A DNA stretch of 64,000 nt from CALLCD01 sp039196965 (GCA_039196965.1 JBCCUK010000019.1:1-64000); one strand, 5' to 3'; positions 53,148-62,248 are shown, counted from the first letter of the stretch. The notes: generated from the letters alone by a model not told the origin. Numbers and translations: made by a program.

Positions 53148-55058
53148 ATGTCTGATTTTCTCATCCTCGCCTTTGTGATTCTCGGTGCCGGTCTGATTGC
53201 TGTGCCAATCGCCTCGCGCCTTGGGCTCGGATCAGTGCTTGGCTATCTGATTGCAGGTATTGCGATCAGCCCTCTTCTTCGATTTTTGAATGTCGATGTG
53301 ATCGCGCTTCAACACTTTGCCGAATTCGGTGTGGTGATGATGCTGTTTCTGATCGGTTTGGAACTGGAGCCAAGCCTTCTCTGGAAACTGCGAACAAAGC
53401 TGCTTGGTCTTGGAGGCGGTCAGGTCCTTGTGACAACAATTTTGATTACGATTATTTCCGTCCTCCTTGGCGAGCCCTTCAAGATCGCCCTGGCCATCGG
53501 ATTGGTGCTCGCCTTATCGTCGACGGCGATTGTCCTGCAGACCCTGAACGAAAGAGGGCTCAACCGGACCGAGGGCGGTCAGTCGAGCTTTTCGGTACTC
53601 CTGTTTCAGGATATCGCCGTTATCCCGATGTTGGCCCTGATGCCGCTGCTGGCGGTGCCGGAACTTCAGGATGTGGCGAACCATGCTGCTGCAGGCCATG
53701 GTGCCGATGCGGCGGCGGATCATGGTGGAGGCGACCACGGGACTAGCGGTGGCATCAGCATGGTCTCCGATATGGGCGGGATCGAAGCGACATTGGTCAC
53801 AATTGCCGCCATCGTGGCTGTAATTTTCTGCGGAAACTTTCTAACCCGGCCGCTTTTTCAATTCGTTGCAGCGGCGAAGCTTCGCGAGCTGTTCACCGCA
53901 ACGGCCTTGTTCATCGTTATCGCCACGGCGCTTCTGATGATGGTGGTGGGGCTTTCGCCTGCGCTTGGAGCCTTCATGGCGGGTGTGGTGCTAGCAACCA
54001 GTGAGTACCGCCATGAAATGGAATCGAACATCGATCCTTTTCGCGGACTACTGCTGGGACTGTTTTTCATCACCGTCGGAGCGGGCATCGATTTTGTCCT
54101 GCTCATGAATGATACCTTGCGTGTCATTCTACTCGCTATCGGCCTGATCACGATCAAGGGAATGGTTCTTTTCGGACTGGCGACGGTGTTCAAGTTGGCG
54201 GAGTCTGATCGCTGGCTGTTCACACTGGGTCTCGCCCAGGCGGGTGAGTTTGGTTTTGTGCTGCTGAGCTTTGGGGTGGCCAATGCTATTTTGCCTCAGG
54301 CACTCGCCGACGAGCTGCTTTTGGTCGTGACGCTAACGATGCTGTTCACGCCAGCGATGTTCGTCCTCTACAGCCGCGTGATCGCCCCGATGCTGCAGGC
54401 CGTCTCGGACAAGCCCGACGATACGATAGAAGAGAAACAGAAAGTCATCATTGTGGGGCGCGGCCGTGTTGGTGGCATTGTCGAGCGGATGCTGAAAAGT
54501 GCGAGCTATGACCCTGTCGTGATCGACCACAACTCAGATCATCTCGATGTGCTCCGCCGGTTCGGTGTTCATGTTTATTTCGGTGATGCTACCCGGCCGG
54601 GGCTTCTCCATGCTGCGGGTGTCGAGGAAGCGACTTTGTTGGTCGTCGCCATCGACGGCAAGCAGCAGATTACTCAACTGGTGGATTATGCCGTTCGCAC
54701 CTATCCCAATCTCCATGTCATCGCGCGCGCCGTGGATCGCGACCATGTCTATGAGCTATGGGCGCGAGGGTGCCGGGACATTATCCGCGAAACCTATGAC
54801 AGTTCCCTGCGTATGGGGCGGTCAGCCTTCGAAGCCATGGGCATCAGCAGGGAGGCAGCGGACGAGATGACTGAGGCCTTCAACGAGATGGACCGCAAAG
54901 CCATGATCGAGGTTGCCGACTCCTATGATGTTGACGTGCCGGCCCACCAGAATGAGAAATACATCTCCCGCGTGCGCGAAATGCAGGGACATTGGGAGGC
55001 TGAGCTGCGAGACCGGATCAGCAAGATTCTTGACGACAAGGAACTGGAGGGAGCTTGA
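53148..55058 (+). CDS. CPA2 monovalent cation:proton antiporter with TrkA-N domain (KefB-like)
   Basis: 636 residues: about 13 transmembrane helices (1-415), then a TrkA-N Rossmann domain (residues about 430-560: VIIVGRGRVGGIVERML, VVIDHNSDHLDVLRRFG, VYFGDATRPGLL). It would export potassium in exchange for protons, gated by ligands at the TrkA-N domain. Residues 178-198 form an unusual loop with His at four places (NHAAAGHGADAAADHGGGDH). No glutathione-regulator gene (kefF/kefG) is adjacent. Confidence 0.92.
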   Translation: MSDFLILAFVILGAGLIAVPIASRLGLGSVLGYLIAGIAISPLLRFLNVDVIALQHFAEFGVVMMLFLIGLELEPSLLWKLRTKLLGLGGGQVLVTTILITIISVLLGEPFKIALAIGLVLALSSTAIVLQTLNERGLNRTEGGQSSFSVLLFQDIAVIPMLALMPLLAVPELQDVANHAAAGHGADAAADHGGGDHGTSGGISMVSDMGGIEATLVTIAAIVAVIFCGNFLTRPLFQFVAAAKLRELFTATALFIVIATALLMMVVGLSPALGAFMAGVVLATSEYRHEMESNIDPFRGLLLGLFFITVGAGIDFVLLMNDTLRVILLAIGLITIKGMVLFGLATVFKLAESDRWLFTLGLAQAGEFGFVLLSFGVANAILPQALADELLLVVTLTMLFTPAMFVLYSRVIAPMLQAVSDKPDDTIEEKQKVIIVGRGRVGGIVERMLKSASYDPVVIDHNSDHLDVLRRFGVHVYFGDATRPGLLHAAGVEEATLLVVAIDGKQQITQLVDYAVRTYPNLHVIARAVDRDHVYELWARGCRDIIRETYDSSLRMGRSAFEAMGISREAADEMTEAFNEMDRKAMIEVADSYDVDVPAHQNEKYISRVREMQGHWEAELRDRISKILDDKELEGA

Positions 55059-55145
55059 GGCCCCTGTGGTGCAGGGCCTTGCATCACTCGACTTAACTCT
55101 GTTTAACGCGGCGTCCCCCAAACCTCACTTCCGATGGAGACCGCC

Positions 55146-55976
55146 ATGACCGATCAACTTGCCCGCATTATTGATCAGGCTTGGGAAGATCGCGCCGCAC
55201 TTTCAACCGATACGCAGGGCGAGTTCCGCAACGCCGTAGATGAAACGCTCGCTCTGCTCGATAGCGGCAAGGCGCGGGTCGCTGAACCCGATAGGGCCGG
55301 TGGCTGGCAGGTCAATCAATGGCTGAAGAAAGCGGTGCTTCTGTCTTTTCGGCTGAACCCCAACACCGTGATGGATGGCGGACCTGGGATGAACGGCACA
55401 TGGTGGGATAAGGTGCCGTCGAAATTCGAAGGCTGGGGTGCGGCTGAGTTTGAGGCGGCTGGCTTCCGTGCCGTGCCACCGTGTGCCGTTCGCCGGGGAG
55501 CCTATATCGCGCCGAATGCCGTGCTCATGCCGTCCTATGTGAACATCGGAGCCTATGTCGGTGAAGGGACCTTGGTGGATACCTGGGCGACCGTTGGTTC
55601 CTGTGCCCAGATCGGTAAAAACGTCCACATCTCCGGTGGGGCTGGGATTGGCGGCGTATTGGAGCCCCTGCAGGCCAACCCGGTGATCATCGAGGACAAC
55701 TGTTTCATTGGGGCGCGGGCGGAAGTGGCCGAAGGCGTCATTGTGCGCGAGGGATCGGTGCTTGCCATGGGTGTCTTTCTCTCTCAATCGACGAAGATCG
55801 TTGATCGCCAGTCCGGCGAGGTTCGCTATGGCGAGGTGCCGCCGTATTCCGTGATCGTGCCGGGTACCCTTGCCAGTGATAATGGCGGGCCTAACCTCGC
55901 TGCTGCGATCATTATCAAGACGGTTGATGAACGCACGCGGTCAAAGACCGGTGTGAACGAACTGTTACGGGACTGA
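55146..55976 (+). CDS. dapD: 2,3,4,5-tetrahydropyridine-2,6-dicarboxylate N-succinyltransferase
   Basis: 276 residues. DapD succinylates tetrahydrodipicolinate in the lysine/diaminopimelate pathway. N-terminal helical domain (RIIDQAWEDRAALS), then a left-handed beta-helix of hexapeptide repeats (APNAVLMPSYVNIGAYVGEG, TWATVGSCAQIGKNVHISGG, IIEDNCFIGARAEVAEGVIV). Length and motifs are complete. Start 55146 with GGAGACCGCC. It supplies DAP for peptidoglycan. dapE is not adjacent. Confidence 0.96.
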   Translation: MTDQLARIIDQAWEDRAALSTDTQGEFRNAVDETLALLDSGKARVAEPDRAGGWQVNQWLKKAVLLSFRLNPNTVMDGGPGMNGTWWDKVPSKFEGWGAAEFEAAGFRAVPPCAVRRGAYIAPNAVLMPSYVNIGAYVGEGTLVDTWATVGSCAQIGKNVHISGGAGIGGVLEPLQANPVIIEDNCFIGARAEVAEGVIVREGSVLAMGVFLSQSTKIVDRQSGEVRYGEVPPYSVIVPGTLASDNGGPNLAAAIIIKTVDERTRSKTGVNELLRD

Positions 55977-56229
55977 TCGGGTCGAGCGTTATAATTTCGC
56001 GGCGGCCTCCTTGACGGTGCGTCTCCACCTGCGCTCTCGCTGAGATTAGCGGCGGCCGTGCCGAGTTCGAAGTTGTTTAGGAACATGGCATCGCTCCCTG
56101 ATCGTTTTCAGATGCGACCTACCAATCCTCAATTTACCGACCTTGTCGAGCGGTCATCATCTATTGTGAAAGGTTCGATTTCACCTCCAATTGGGTCTAA
56201 TTCCCATTCGCACAAATATCTGAGAATGC

Positions 56230-57036
56230 ATGGCTTTTTTGCGCTTGAAACACATTCGCAAAAGTGATCTTCTTGGCATCATGAAAGATGCAATTTCAGA
56301 CGTTCAGAATAAACTGCCGTATACGGTCATTCGGCATTCACATGGCTTGCAGGTTGACCATATCGGCCTCGGCGTTCCGGACACGAAAGCAGGCGTTGGA
56401 TGGCTGAAGGAACAGATCGGCGCGGACGTTTATATTGGCGATCCCGAACCCGGCCAGTGGTATTGGAGCGGCAGTGTTTCCATCGGCGGCTCATCGTTTC
56501 TGGAGGTCATCGGTCCAAATCCGGAGTATAAGGGGTTCCAGCCGTTCAAAACCTACTTGAAAGATTTAGATGGTCCGGCCGTGCTCTTCTGGTATGTCGC
56601 GGTCGATAGTTTCGCTGACGTTCGCCGGTTCATGAAAAAAGAGAAGATACCGCTTCAGCAGATCCAGGACATAAATCTTGATGCTGCGAACCCGAAACAG
56701 CCGGGGTATAGCCGGGGCTTTGTTGGGCCGGGCTTCCTTAGCCAAAGACCAAACGTCATTGAGTGGACCCATCGACCCAAACGATTTTCTGGGGAGAGCG
56801 GTTGCACGCTTAAGGAATTTCGCTTGGTTCATCCCAAAGCTGTTCAACTGAGTAATGTATTCGCCCACTTGGGCATTGAGGTCCCTATAAGTAGCGGACC
56901 GTCATCCCTCGGCGTCACGATCGATACGCCGAACGGAGACTTTGTGCTCGATAATCCCGGCATGGCATGGACCGGTCTCAGAATATTCGGATTGATCGGC
57001 GGCCTCTGGTTGAAGCACCTTTCCGGCGTCCGCTGA
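56230..57036 (+). CDS. VOC superfamily protein (glyoxalase-like domain)
   Basis: 268 residues. One glyoxalase-like domain begins LQVDHIGLGVPD and contains SVSIGGSSFLEVIGPNP; a second half with PNVIEWTHRPK and DTPNGDFVLDN resembles the paired betaalphabetabetabeta motif. Metal-ligand candidates are the H in VDHIG and E in LEVIG and IEWTH. Substrate unknown. The start is unclear: ATG 56230 or 56281; neither has a strong ribosome-binding site. The preceding 253 bases hold no recognisable feature. Confidence 0.7.
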   Translation: MAFLRLKHIRKSDLLGIMKDAISDVQNKLPYTVIRHSHGLQVDHIGLGVPDTKAGVGWLKEQIGADVYIGDPEPGQWYWSGSVSIGGSSFLEVIGPNPEYKGFQPFKTYLKDLDGPAVLFWYVAVDSFADVRRFMKKEKIPLQQIQDINLDAANPKQPGYSRGFVGPGFLSQRPNVIEWTHRPKRFSGESGCTLKEFRLVHPKAVQLSNVFAHLGIEVPISSGPSSLGVTIDTPNGDFVLDNPGMAWTGLRIFGLIGGLWLKHLSGVR

Positions 57037-57114
57037 TAAGACGTCCGCCGCGCTTGACTTTGCATGGCGGCGCAACGTTAGGTCATCGATAATGAAGTAG
57101 AGGGCGGACAGACA

Positions 57115-58266
57115 ATGCATCGACGCGACGTATTGAAATCGGGCCTGGCCTTTGGCGCAGTTGGTCTGGCAGGATGTGCGACGCCAACTGCTCCCGCTGG
57201 CAGCCGCGCATCAGTTGCGGTTACCGGTGATGCCCTTGTGCAACCATTCGATGCGCCAATTGCGCCGATCAAAGCGTCCATGGACCGGGTGACACGGACC
57301 ATTGTTGGTCTTCGCCCGTTCCGCAGACCCGGACCACGCCTTGAAGTAGTCAAAGTCGGGGCAAAGGATGTTGTCCACAATTACGGCCATGGCGGTGGAG
57401 GTGTGTCCATCTCCTGGGGCGTCGCCGAGATGGCCGCCGGAATGGCGAAGTCTTTCAACCGTACACAGATTGCCGTCCTTGGATCGGGGTCTATCGGGCT
57501 TTCAACCGCACTCGATCTGCAGCGCGCCGGGGCTGAAGTTACAGTCTATGCTTCCGAATTTCCTCCGTACACCACATCCAATGTCGCTGGAGCGATGTGG
57601 CATCCCGTAACGCTGTTCCGCCGAGATGAGGTTCAACCTGAAACGCTTGCCATGCTGCACAAGGCTTCGCGCATCGCATTTTCCCGCTTCATCCGTTACG
57701 CCAATGACCCGCGTTACGGTGTCACCTGGATCCGCCAGTTCTCCTTGAGCGAAGCCGAATTGAATACGAGTTATATTGGCGGGGAAGATCTCTATCCGGG
57801 GCTCGTGCGGAACCAGACAGGTGTCGGGCCGTTCAATTTTCCCCATTGGGATGCCTATTATACGCTGATGATTGACAGCGACATTTACATGCGGACTTTG
57901 TTGAATGACTTCCAATCGAATGGTGGCCGGCTCGTACAGAGGACATTTGAAACGGCCGCCGATGTCGAGGCATTGAAAGAAGATACGATCGTGAACTGTA
58001 TGGGTCTCGGTGCGGGCAAGGTATTCGAGGATGAAACTATTTCCCCGATGCGCGGCCAGCTTTCTTTTTTGTTGCCGCAGAATGATATCGACTATGGCTA
58101 TGTCGCCCATGGCACCGACTTCGGGCTTCTATATGCCTTCCCACGCAAGACGGGAATCCTGCTAGGTGGATCAGGTAATCTCGGCGATTGGGATCTTGAA
58201 CCCCGTGAAGATGAAGTGCGGCGGATGGTAGAGGGCAATGCTGCCGTGGCCAGCCGGCTCGGCTGA
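57115..58266 (+). CDS. FAD-dependent D-amino-acid-oxidase-like lipoprotein with permuted motif order
   Basis: 383 residues. N-terminus RRDVLKSGLAFGAVGLAGC is a combined twin-arginine and lipoprotein signal (lipid Cys 21), so the folded flavoprotein would be exported through Tat and anchored. D-amino-acid oxidase motifs are present in an unusual order. The pieces normally at the C-terminus, VGLRPFRRPGPRLE (64-77) and VVHNYGHGGGGVSISWG (86-102), come first. The FAD motif AVLGSGSIGLSTA follows at about 120-132. The pieces MRGQLSF (312) and LLGGSGNLGDW that normally precede GLRP end the protein. Substrate probably a D-amino acid, unproven. AGGGCGGACAGACA precedes the ATG. Confidence 0.78.
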   Translation: MHRRDVLKSGLAFGAVGLAGCATPTAPAGSRASVAVTGDALVQPFDAPIAPIKASMDRVTRTIVGLRPFRRPGPRLEVVKVGAKDVVHNYGHGGGGVSISWGVAEMAAGMAKSFNRTQIAVLGSGSIGLSTALDLQRAGAEVTVYASEFPPYTTSNVAGAMWHPVTLFRRDEVQPETLAMLHKASRIAFSRFIRYANDPRYGVTWIRQFSLSEAELNTSYIGGEDLYPGLVRNQTGVGPFNFPHWDAYYTLMIDSDIYMRTLLNDFQSNGGRLVQRTFETAADVEALKEDTIVNCMGLGAGKVFEDETISPMRGQLSFLLPQNDIDYGYVAHGTDFGLLYAFPRKTGILLGGSGNLGDWDLEPREDEVRRMVEGNAAVASRLG

Positions 58267-58270
58267 AGCA

Positions 58271-58300
58271 AAAAACCCGCGCCGTCTCCAGCGCGGGTTT
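58271..58300. terminator. Bidirectional terminator between the oxidase-like gene and the thiolase gene
   Basis: A 10-bp perfect stem AAACCCGCGC (58273-58282) with GCGCGGGTTT (58291-58300), loop CGTCTCCA. It is flanked by A5 on the left and TTTCAATTT on the right, so it can stop transcription in both directions between these convergent genes. Confidence 0.85.
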
Positions 58301-58323
58301 CAATTTAGTCCGTCGGGTGACGT

Positions 58324-59532
58324 TTAGCTATAGATCTCGAAGAGACCGGCTGCGCCCATGCCGCCACCAATGCACATGGTGACGACACCCCATTTTGCGC
58401 CCCGGCGCTTACCTTCCAGAAGGAGCGAACCTGTGCAGCGTGCGCCGGTCATACCGAAGGGGTGGCCGATGGAAATCGATCCGCCATTCACATTGTACTT
58501 CTCCGGGTCGATGCCGAGATGGTCGCGGCAGTAGAGACACTGCGATGCGAAAGCCTCGTTAAGTTCCCAGAGGTCGATATCGTCGACTTTCAGTCCGTGG
58601 CGCTCCAGCAGGCGCGGTACGGCTTTCACAGGCCCGATACCCATCTCGTCGGGGTCAACACCACCGACATTAAAGCCTGCAAACCGGCCGAGGGGCTCGA
58701 TGCCGCGCTTCTTCGCCTCGTCTGCTTCCATCACGACGACCGCTGCCGCGCCATCGGAAAGCTGCGACGCGTTACCGGCCGTGATGTATTTGCCTTCTTC
58801 TACGACCATGCCGCCGCGATGCACTGGCTGTAGACCAGCAAGGGTCTCCACGGTTGTGCCGGGGCGGTTGCATTCATCTCTATCGCAGGTGACTGCTTGC
58901 TCGGTGGTTTCACCGGTTTCCTTGTTGGTCAGGATCATCGTGGTTTCAAGCGGCACGATCTCTTCGGCCATGTAGCCCTTTTCCTGGAACACAGCTGTGC
59001 GGCGCTGGCTCTCTGCGGAATACTCGTCCTGGTATTCCCGGCTGATGCCGTACCGGTCAGCGACGACTTCTGCGGTCTCGATCATGGTCATCCAGATCGC
59101 GGGCCACTGGCCCATCAATTGGTCTTCGGTGTAGCGGTGCAGATTCATGTGCCCAGACCGAGACACTAGCGACAGGCTTTCAACCCCACCGCCAATCGTT
59201 ACGTCAGCACCTTCATTGATCACAGTGTGGGCGGCATTGGCGATCGCCTGCAGCCCGGAGGAGCAGAACCGGTTGATGGTCGCGCCGGAGGTAGAGGAGG
59301 GGCAACCCGCCCAGAGCGCCGCATTCCGCGCAATATTATGTCCCGTTGCGCCTTCCGGCTGGGCCGAGCCGAGATAGACGTCTTCAACGGCTTCGGCCTC
59401 GACGCTGGCGCGCTCCAGCGCGCCCTTGATGGCGTGGCCAGCCATGGTGATGCCGTGGGTATTGTTGAGTGATCCGCGGCCGGTTTTGGCAAGGCCGGTA
59501 CGGGCTGTGGATACGATAACTGCTTCGCGCAT
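58324..59532 (-). CDS. Acetyl-CoA acyltransferase (thiolase)
   Basis: 402 residues, full thiolase. Nucleophile Cys in INRFCSSGLQAIANAA, His in ISIGHPFGMTGARCTG, second Cys in VTMCIGGGMGAAGLF. The N-terminus REAVIVSTARTG is standard. It condenses or cleaves acyl-CoA; the two typical roles are beta-oxidation (FadA-like) or acetoacetyl-CoA synthesis feeding the ethylmalonyl-CoA pathway. The sequence does not settle which. The start at 59532 follows GGGAGATCATCC; the ORF extends to 59571 without support. Confidence 0.93.
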   Translation of the reverse strand: MREAVIVSTARTGLAKTGRGSLNNTHGITMAGHAIKGALERASVEAEAVEDVYLGSAQPEGATGHNIARNAALWAGCPSSTSGATINRFCSSGLQAIANAAHTVINEGADVTIGGGVESLSLVSRSGHMNLHRYTEDQLMGQWPAIWMTMIETAEVVADRYGISREYQDEYSAESQRRTAVFQEKGYMAEEIVPLETTMILTNKETGETTEQAVTCDRDECNRPGTTVETLAGLQPVHRGGMVVEEGKYITAGNASQLSDGAAAVVVMEADEAKKRGIEPLGRFAGFNVGGVDPDEMGIGPVKAVPRLLERHGLKVDDIDLWELNEAFASQCLYCRDHLGIDPEKYNVNGGSISIGHPFGMTGARCTGSLLLEGKRRGAKWGVVTMCIGGGMGAAGLFEIYS

Positions 59533-59800
59533 GGATGATCTCCCTTTTGTGGATGGTTTGTTGCGGCGCACACTATAGCGCGACTTGCCCCAGCGCTAGG
59601 GGTAACGGAGGGGCAGCTTCTTCCAATGTTTCACAATTGAAGGTGATCGATCGGATCAACCCAGCGGCACACGGAACACCGTGTCCTGCTTTCGCATCAG
59701 AAACAGCGCGAGCACTGTACTTGGCGAACTGGGATCGGACATATGGCTGCGAGCCTCCTCTCAACTGCCCACAACGTGTCTAACAAGACCGGTTTCAAGG

Positions 59801-60208
59801 TTAGACATCGCGTTTGCGTGAGGCGAGATATTGCCGGGTTGGCGTGGTGAGTTTGTTAGGAAGCTGGTCGAGAGCAAACCAGCCCCAGCCTCCATGCTTC
59901 TCCGGTTCGAGCACTGTCGGATCCCCGGAGGCAATGCGCGCCTCGTAGACTGGGGCGACCCAGTGGCGGCCATCATCCTTGCCGATCGTCTCGGTGAGAA
60001 GGGCGAGGCGGGTTAGGTCGATCTGAATGCCGAGCTCTTCGGCGATCTCTCGTTTCACCGCGGTTTCTGCCGGCTCCCCGAAGTCTATCTTTCCGCCAGG
60101 CAGGCCCCAATGGTCTGCCTCAGGCGGACGCAAGCGCTGGATCAGCAGAAGCTCTCCAGCGTCATTCAGAATGGCGGCACCGCATCCGGCCTCCGGTTTC
60201 TCTCTCAT
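59801..60208 (-). CDS. NUDIX hydrolase
   Basis: 135 residues from ATG 60208. The NUDIX box GGKIDFGEPAETAVKREIAEELGI fits Gx5Ex7REUxEExGU. Trp/Gly after HWGLPGG suits an (d)NTP or ADP-ribose pyrophosphatase. The start overlaps the stop of the upstream dehalogenase-like gene (ATGA); a longer ORF to 60322 lies inside that gene and is excluded. The 268-bp region between its end and the thiolase start (59533-59800) shows nothing recognisable. Confidence 0.9.
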   Translation of the reverse strand: MREKPEAGCGAAILNDAGELLLIQRLRPPEADHWGLPGGKIDFGEPAETAVKREIAEELGIQIDLTRLALLTETIGKDDGRHWVAPVYEARIASGDPTVLEPEKHGGWGWFALDQLPNKLTTPTRQYLASRKRDV

Positions 60209-61107
60209 GAATTGCTGAAGTGCGTCAGCGCAGCCTCCGCGATTGGCTCGCCCCATTCCTGAACGAAGTGACCGCCGTCTTCGATGCGCATCGGCTCCGG
60301 GCAGCCTCTTATGCCCTCGCACAGCTTATCCATCACATCGCCTCCGAGGACAGGGTCCGCCATGCCAATGGCCATGAAGCTCTTTCCCGCCCAGTCATTC
60401 GCCCAGAACTGTGCGGCTTTCTTCGAGATCTCCACACCGTCCATCTCTGGTGAAACCATAACCATTTCCGGAAAACGGCGAACGCCCGCTTTGTATGTGA
60501 TGTCAGGGAAGGGAGCAGCATAGGCCGCTGCCTCTTCGTCGGAGAGGATCGGCGTGCCTCGTTTCATCAACGCCCCCACGTCCATATCGGGTTGGCTTGC
60601 GGCGAATGCTTTCCAGGCCTCGAACCCGGCTCCGGGGGACTGGCCGACTGGAATTGCTGTGTTCATTACTATCAGGCGGGAAAAACGATCGGGCATATCC
60701 TGGGGCAGGGTGAGCCCAAGAATGCCGCCCCAATCCTGACAGACAAGGGTGATGTTCGTCAGATCGAGACGTTCAATGAAAGCCAGCATCATATTGCGGT
60801 GAAATGTGAACGTGTAGGCTTCGTCATCAACTGGCTTGTCGGACTTTCCAAAGCCCAGCCAGTCAGGCGCAATCACGCGTCCACCACTGCCTGTGAAAAC
60901 CGGGATCATTTTTCGATATAGATAGGACCAGCTGGGTTGGCCGTGGAGGCAGAGAAATGTTTCGACGGCATCGTCTGCGCCTTCGTCCAAATAGTGGACC
61001 CTAAGGCTCTCATACCCCGGCAGATCTTCAATATAGTGAGGTGCAAAATCAAATCCCGGCAGATTGGCGAAGCGTTCGTCCGGTGTGCGTTTGGCCTCGA
61101 GTCCCAT
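60205..61107 (-). CDS. Haloalkane-dehalogenase-like alpha/beta hydrolase
   Basis: 300 residues. Nucleophile Asp in LVCQDWGGILGL, oxyanion segment CLHGQPSWSYLYRKMIP, and catalytic His in GGHFVQEWGEP follow the DhlA/HLD-I subfamily, including the Trp after the nucleophile (halide contact). The halide-side residue normally Asn or Glu after HG is Gln here (HGQPSW). GGAGAACTGACC precedes ATG 61107; 61146 is not supported. It may dehalogenate or act as a related esterase. Confidence 0.8.
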   Translation of the reverse strand: MGLEAKRTPDERFANLPGFDFAPHYIEDLPGYESLRVHYLDEGADDAVETFLCLHGQPSWSYLYRKMIPVFTGSGGRVIAPDWLGFGKSDKPVDDEAYTFTFHRNMMLAFIERLDLTNITLVCQDWGGILGLTLPQDMPDRFSRLIVMNTAIPVGQSPGAGFEAWKAFAASQPDMDVGALMKRGTPILSDEEAAAYAAPFPDITYKAGVRRFPEMVMVSPEMDGVEISKKAAQFWANDWAGKSFMAIGMADPVLGGDVMDKLCEGIRGCPEPMRIEDGGHFVQEWGEPIAEAALTHFSNS

Positions 61108-61179
61108 GGTCAGTTCTCCTTTGTATTGTTGGAAACTTTGGGGCAAACTGTCGCAGACTGCAAATGGTGAGGCGATAAA

Positions 61180-61575
61180 ATGGCCAAGGTGATCGGCGTC
61201 GGCGGGATTTTCTTCCTGTGCCAGGATGTGGATGCGACCCGCGAATGGTATTCGCGCGTCCTCGGCATTGAAATCAATGATTTCGGCGGCGCTTCGTTTT
61301 CACACAAAGCATCTGCGAGTGCCTGTGGCGATGGGGCTATGACGATATGGTCGCCATTCAAATCCGATAATGAGTACTTCAAGCCATCCACGGAAAACTG
61401 GATGATGAACCTGATGGTCGACGATCTGGACGCAATGCTGGAGAGAGTGAAGGATGCGGGGGTGCCACTGGAGGGGGAGCCTGTGACCGAACCTTATGGC
61501 AAGTTTGCCTGGCTGATGGACCCCGATGAACGCAAAATTGAGTTGTGGGAGCCGATTGAGCTCGTTGAAAACTGA
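61180..61575 (+). CDS. VOC family protein (glyoxalase/bleomycin-resistance fold)
   Basis: 131 residues, one VOC module pair: VIGVGGIFFLCQDVDATREWYSRVLG, then MNLMVDDLDAMLERVKDAGV and AWLMDPDERKIELWEP. The C-terminal Glu of IELWEP is the usual metal ligand; the first His is replaced (GGIFFL instead of DHIxL), so metal binding is doubtful. Substrate unknown. It is divergent from the dehalogenase-like gene, 72 bases away. Confidence 0.85.
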   Translation: MAKVIGVGGIFFLCQDVDATREWYSRVLGIEINDFGGASFSHKASASACGDGAMTIWSPFKSDNEYFKPSTENWMMNLMVDDLDAMLERVKDAGVPLEGEPVTEPYGKFAWLMDPDERKIELWEPIELVEN

Positions 61576-61667
61576 ACCATATGTGATGATGTACCGACGA
61601 AGGGTGAGATGATTTGAGTGACAAAATGCTCTATTATCTCGGTATGATCGCGAATAGGAGCCGAAAA

Positions 61668-62207
61668 ATGACGAAAACATCGACATTCAAATTGGCGGGC
61701 GTGACCGCTGTGGCGGCGATAGCCCTCGCGGCGTGCGTCAGTGCAACGCCTTATCAGCCGTCCAAAGGCGGCATCAACAATTATGGCTACGGCCAGACAA
61801 AAATTGAGTCGGGCAAATACCGCGTTACGTTCCGTGGAAATTCCAGCACTGACCTTGCCACCGTTGAGAATTACATATTGTTACGCGCTGCCGAATTGGC
61901 TGTCGCCGACGGATATGGGCACTTCACCATCCTTGACGACAGTGAAAGCGGCCGGCGGTCCTTTAATTCCACTACCACTGGCTTCGGCGGCGGTTTCGGT
62001 GGCTTCGGTGGATTTGGCGCTTTCGGATTCAATAATGGGTTTGGTGGTGCCGGAACGGCATCAACGCGGACACGCGAGCGCAAATCATTCGACGTAGCCG
62101 CACTCGTCCAGGCTTTTGAAGGGACGAAAGACGCCGAAGACGTTATGGCATTTAATGCTCAGGAAGTGATCGAAAATCTAGGTCCGATCGCTGTTCGTCC
62201 AGGCTGA
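61668..62207 (+). CDS. CC0125/CC1285-type lipoprotein with Gly/Phe-rich segment
   Basis: 179 residues. Lipobox AIALAAC (Cys 25 approximately) then KYRVTFRGNSSTDL, YILLRAAELAVADGYGHFTILDD. It is a paralogue of the lipoprotein at 45136. Near residues 105-130 is a Gly/Phe-rich stretch (GFGGGFGGFGGFGAFGFNNG) that the paralogue lacks. Start 61668 follows AGGAGCCGAAAA; an upstream ATG (61614) adds an unlikely leader. A strong terminator follows. Confidence 0.82.
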   Translation: MTKTSTFKLAGVTAVAAIALAACVSATPYQPSKGGINNYGYGQTKIESGKYRVTFRGNSSTDLATVENYILLRAAELAVADGYGHFTILDDSESGRRSFNSTTTGFGGGFGGFGGFGAFGFNNGFGGAGTASTRTRERKSFDVAALVQAFEGTKDAEDVMAFNAQEVIENLGPIAVRPG

Positions 62208-62248
62208 TCAATTTTACCATATAGACGGTATTTCATGTACTGAAACTT

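Noticed and set aside
55977..56229. Gap before the VOC gene
   Set aside because: No hairpin with T tract, promoter pair or ORF convincing enough to report.
59533..59800. Short ORFs in the gap between thiolase and NUDIX genes
   Set aside because: Opposite-strand ORFs of about 60-80 codons have no ribosome-binding site or motif.
61980..62060. GGTTTCGGTGG-type tandem repeats
   Set aside because: They encode the Gly/Phe segment of the lipoprotein; units are irregular, so not a CRISPR or mobile-element repeat.
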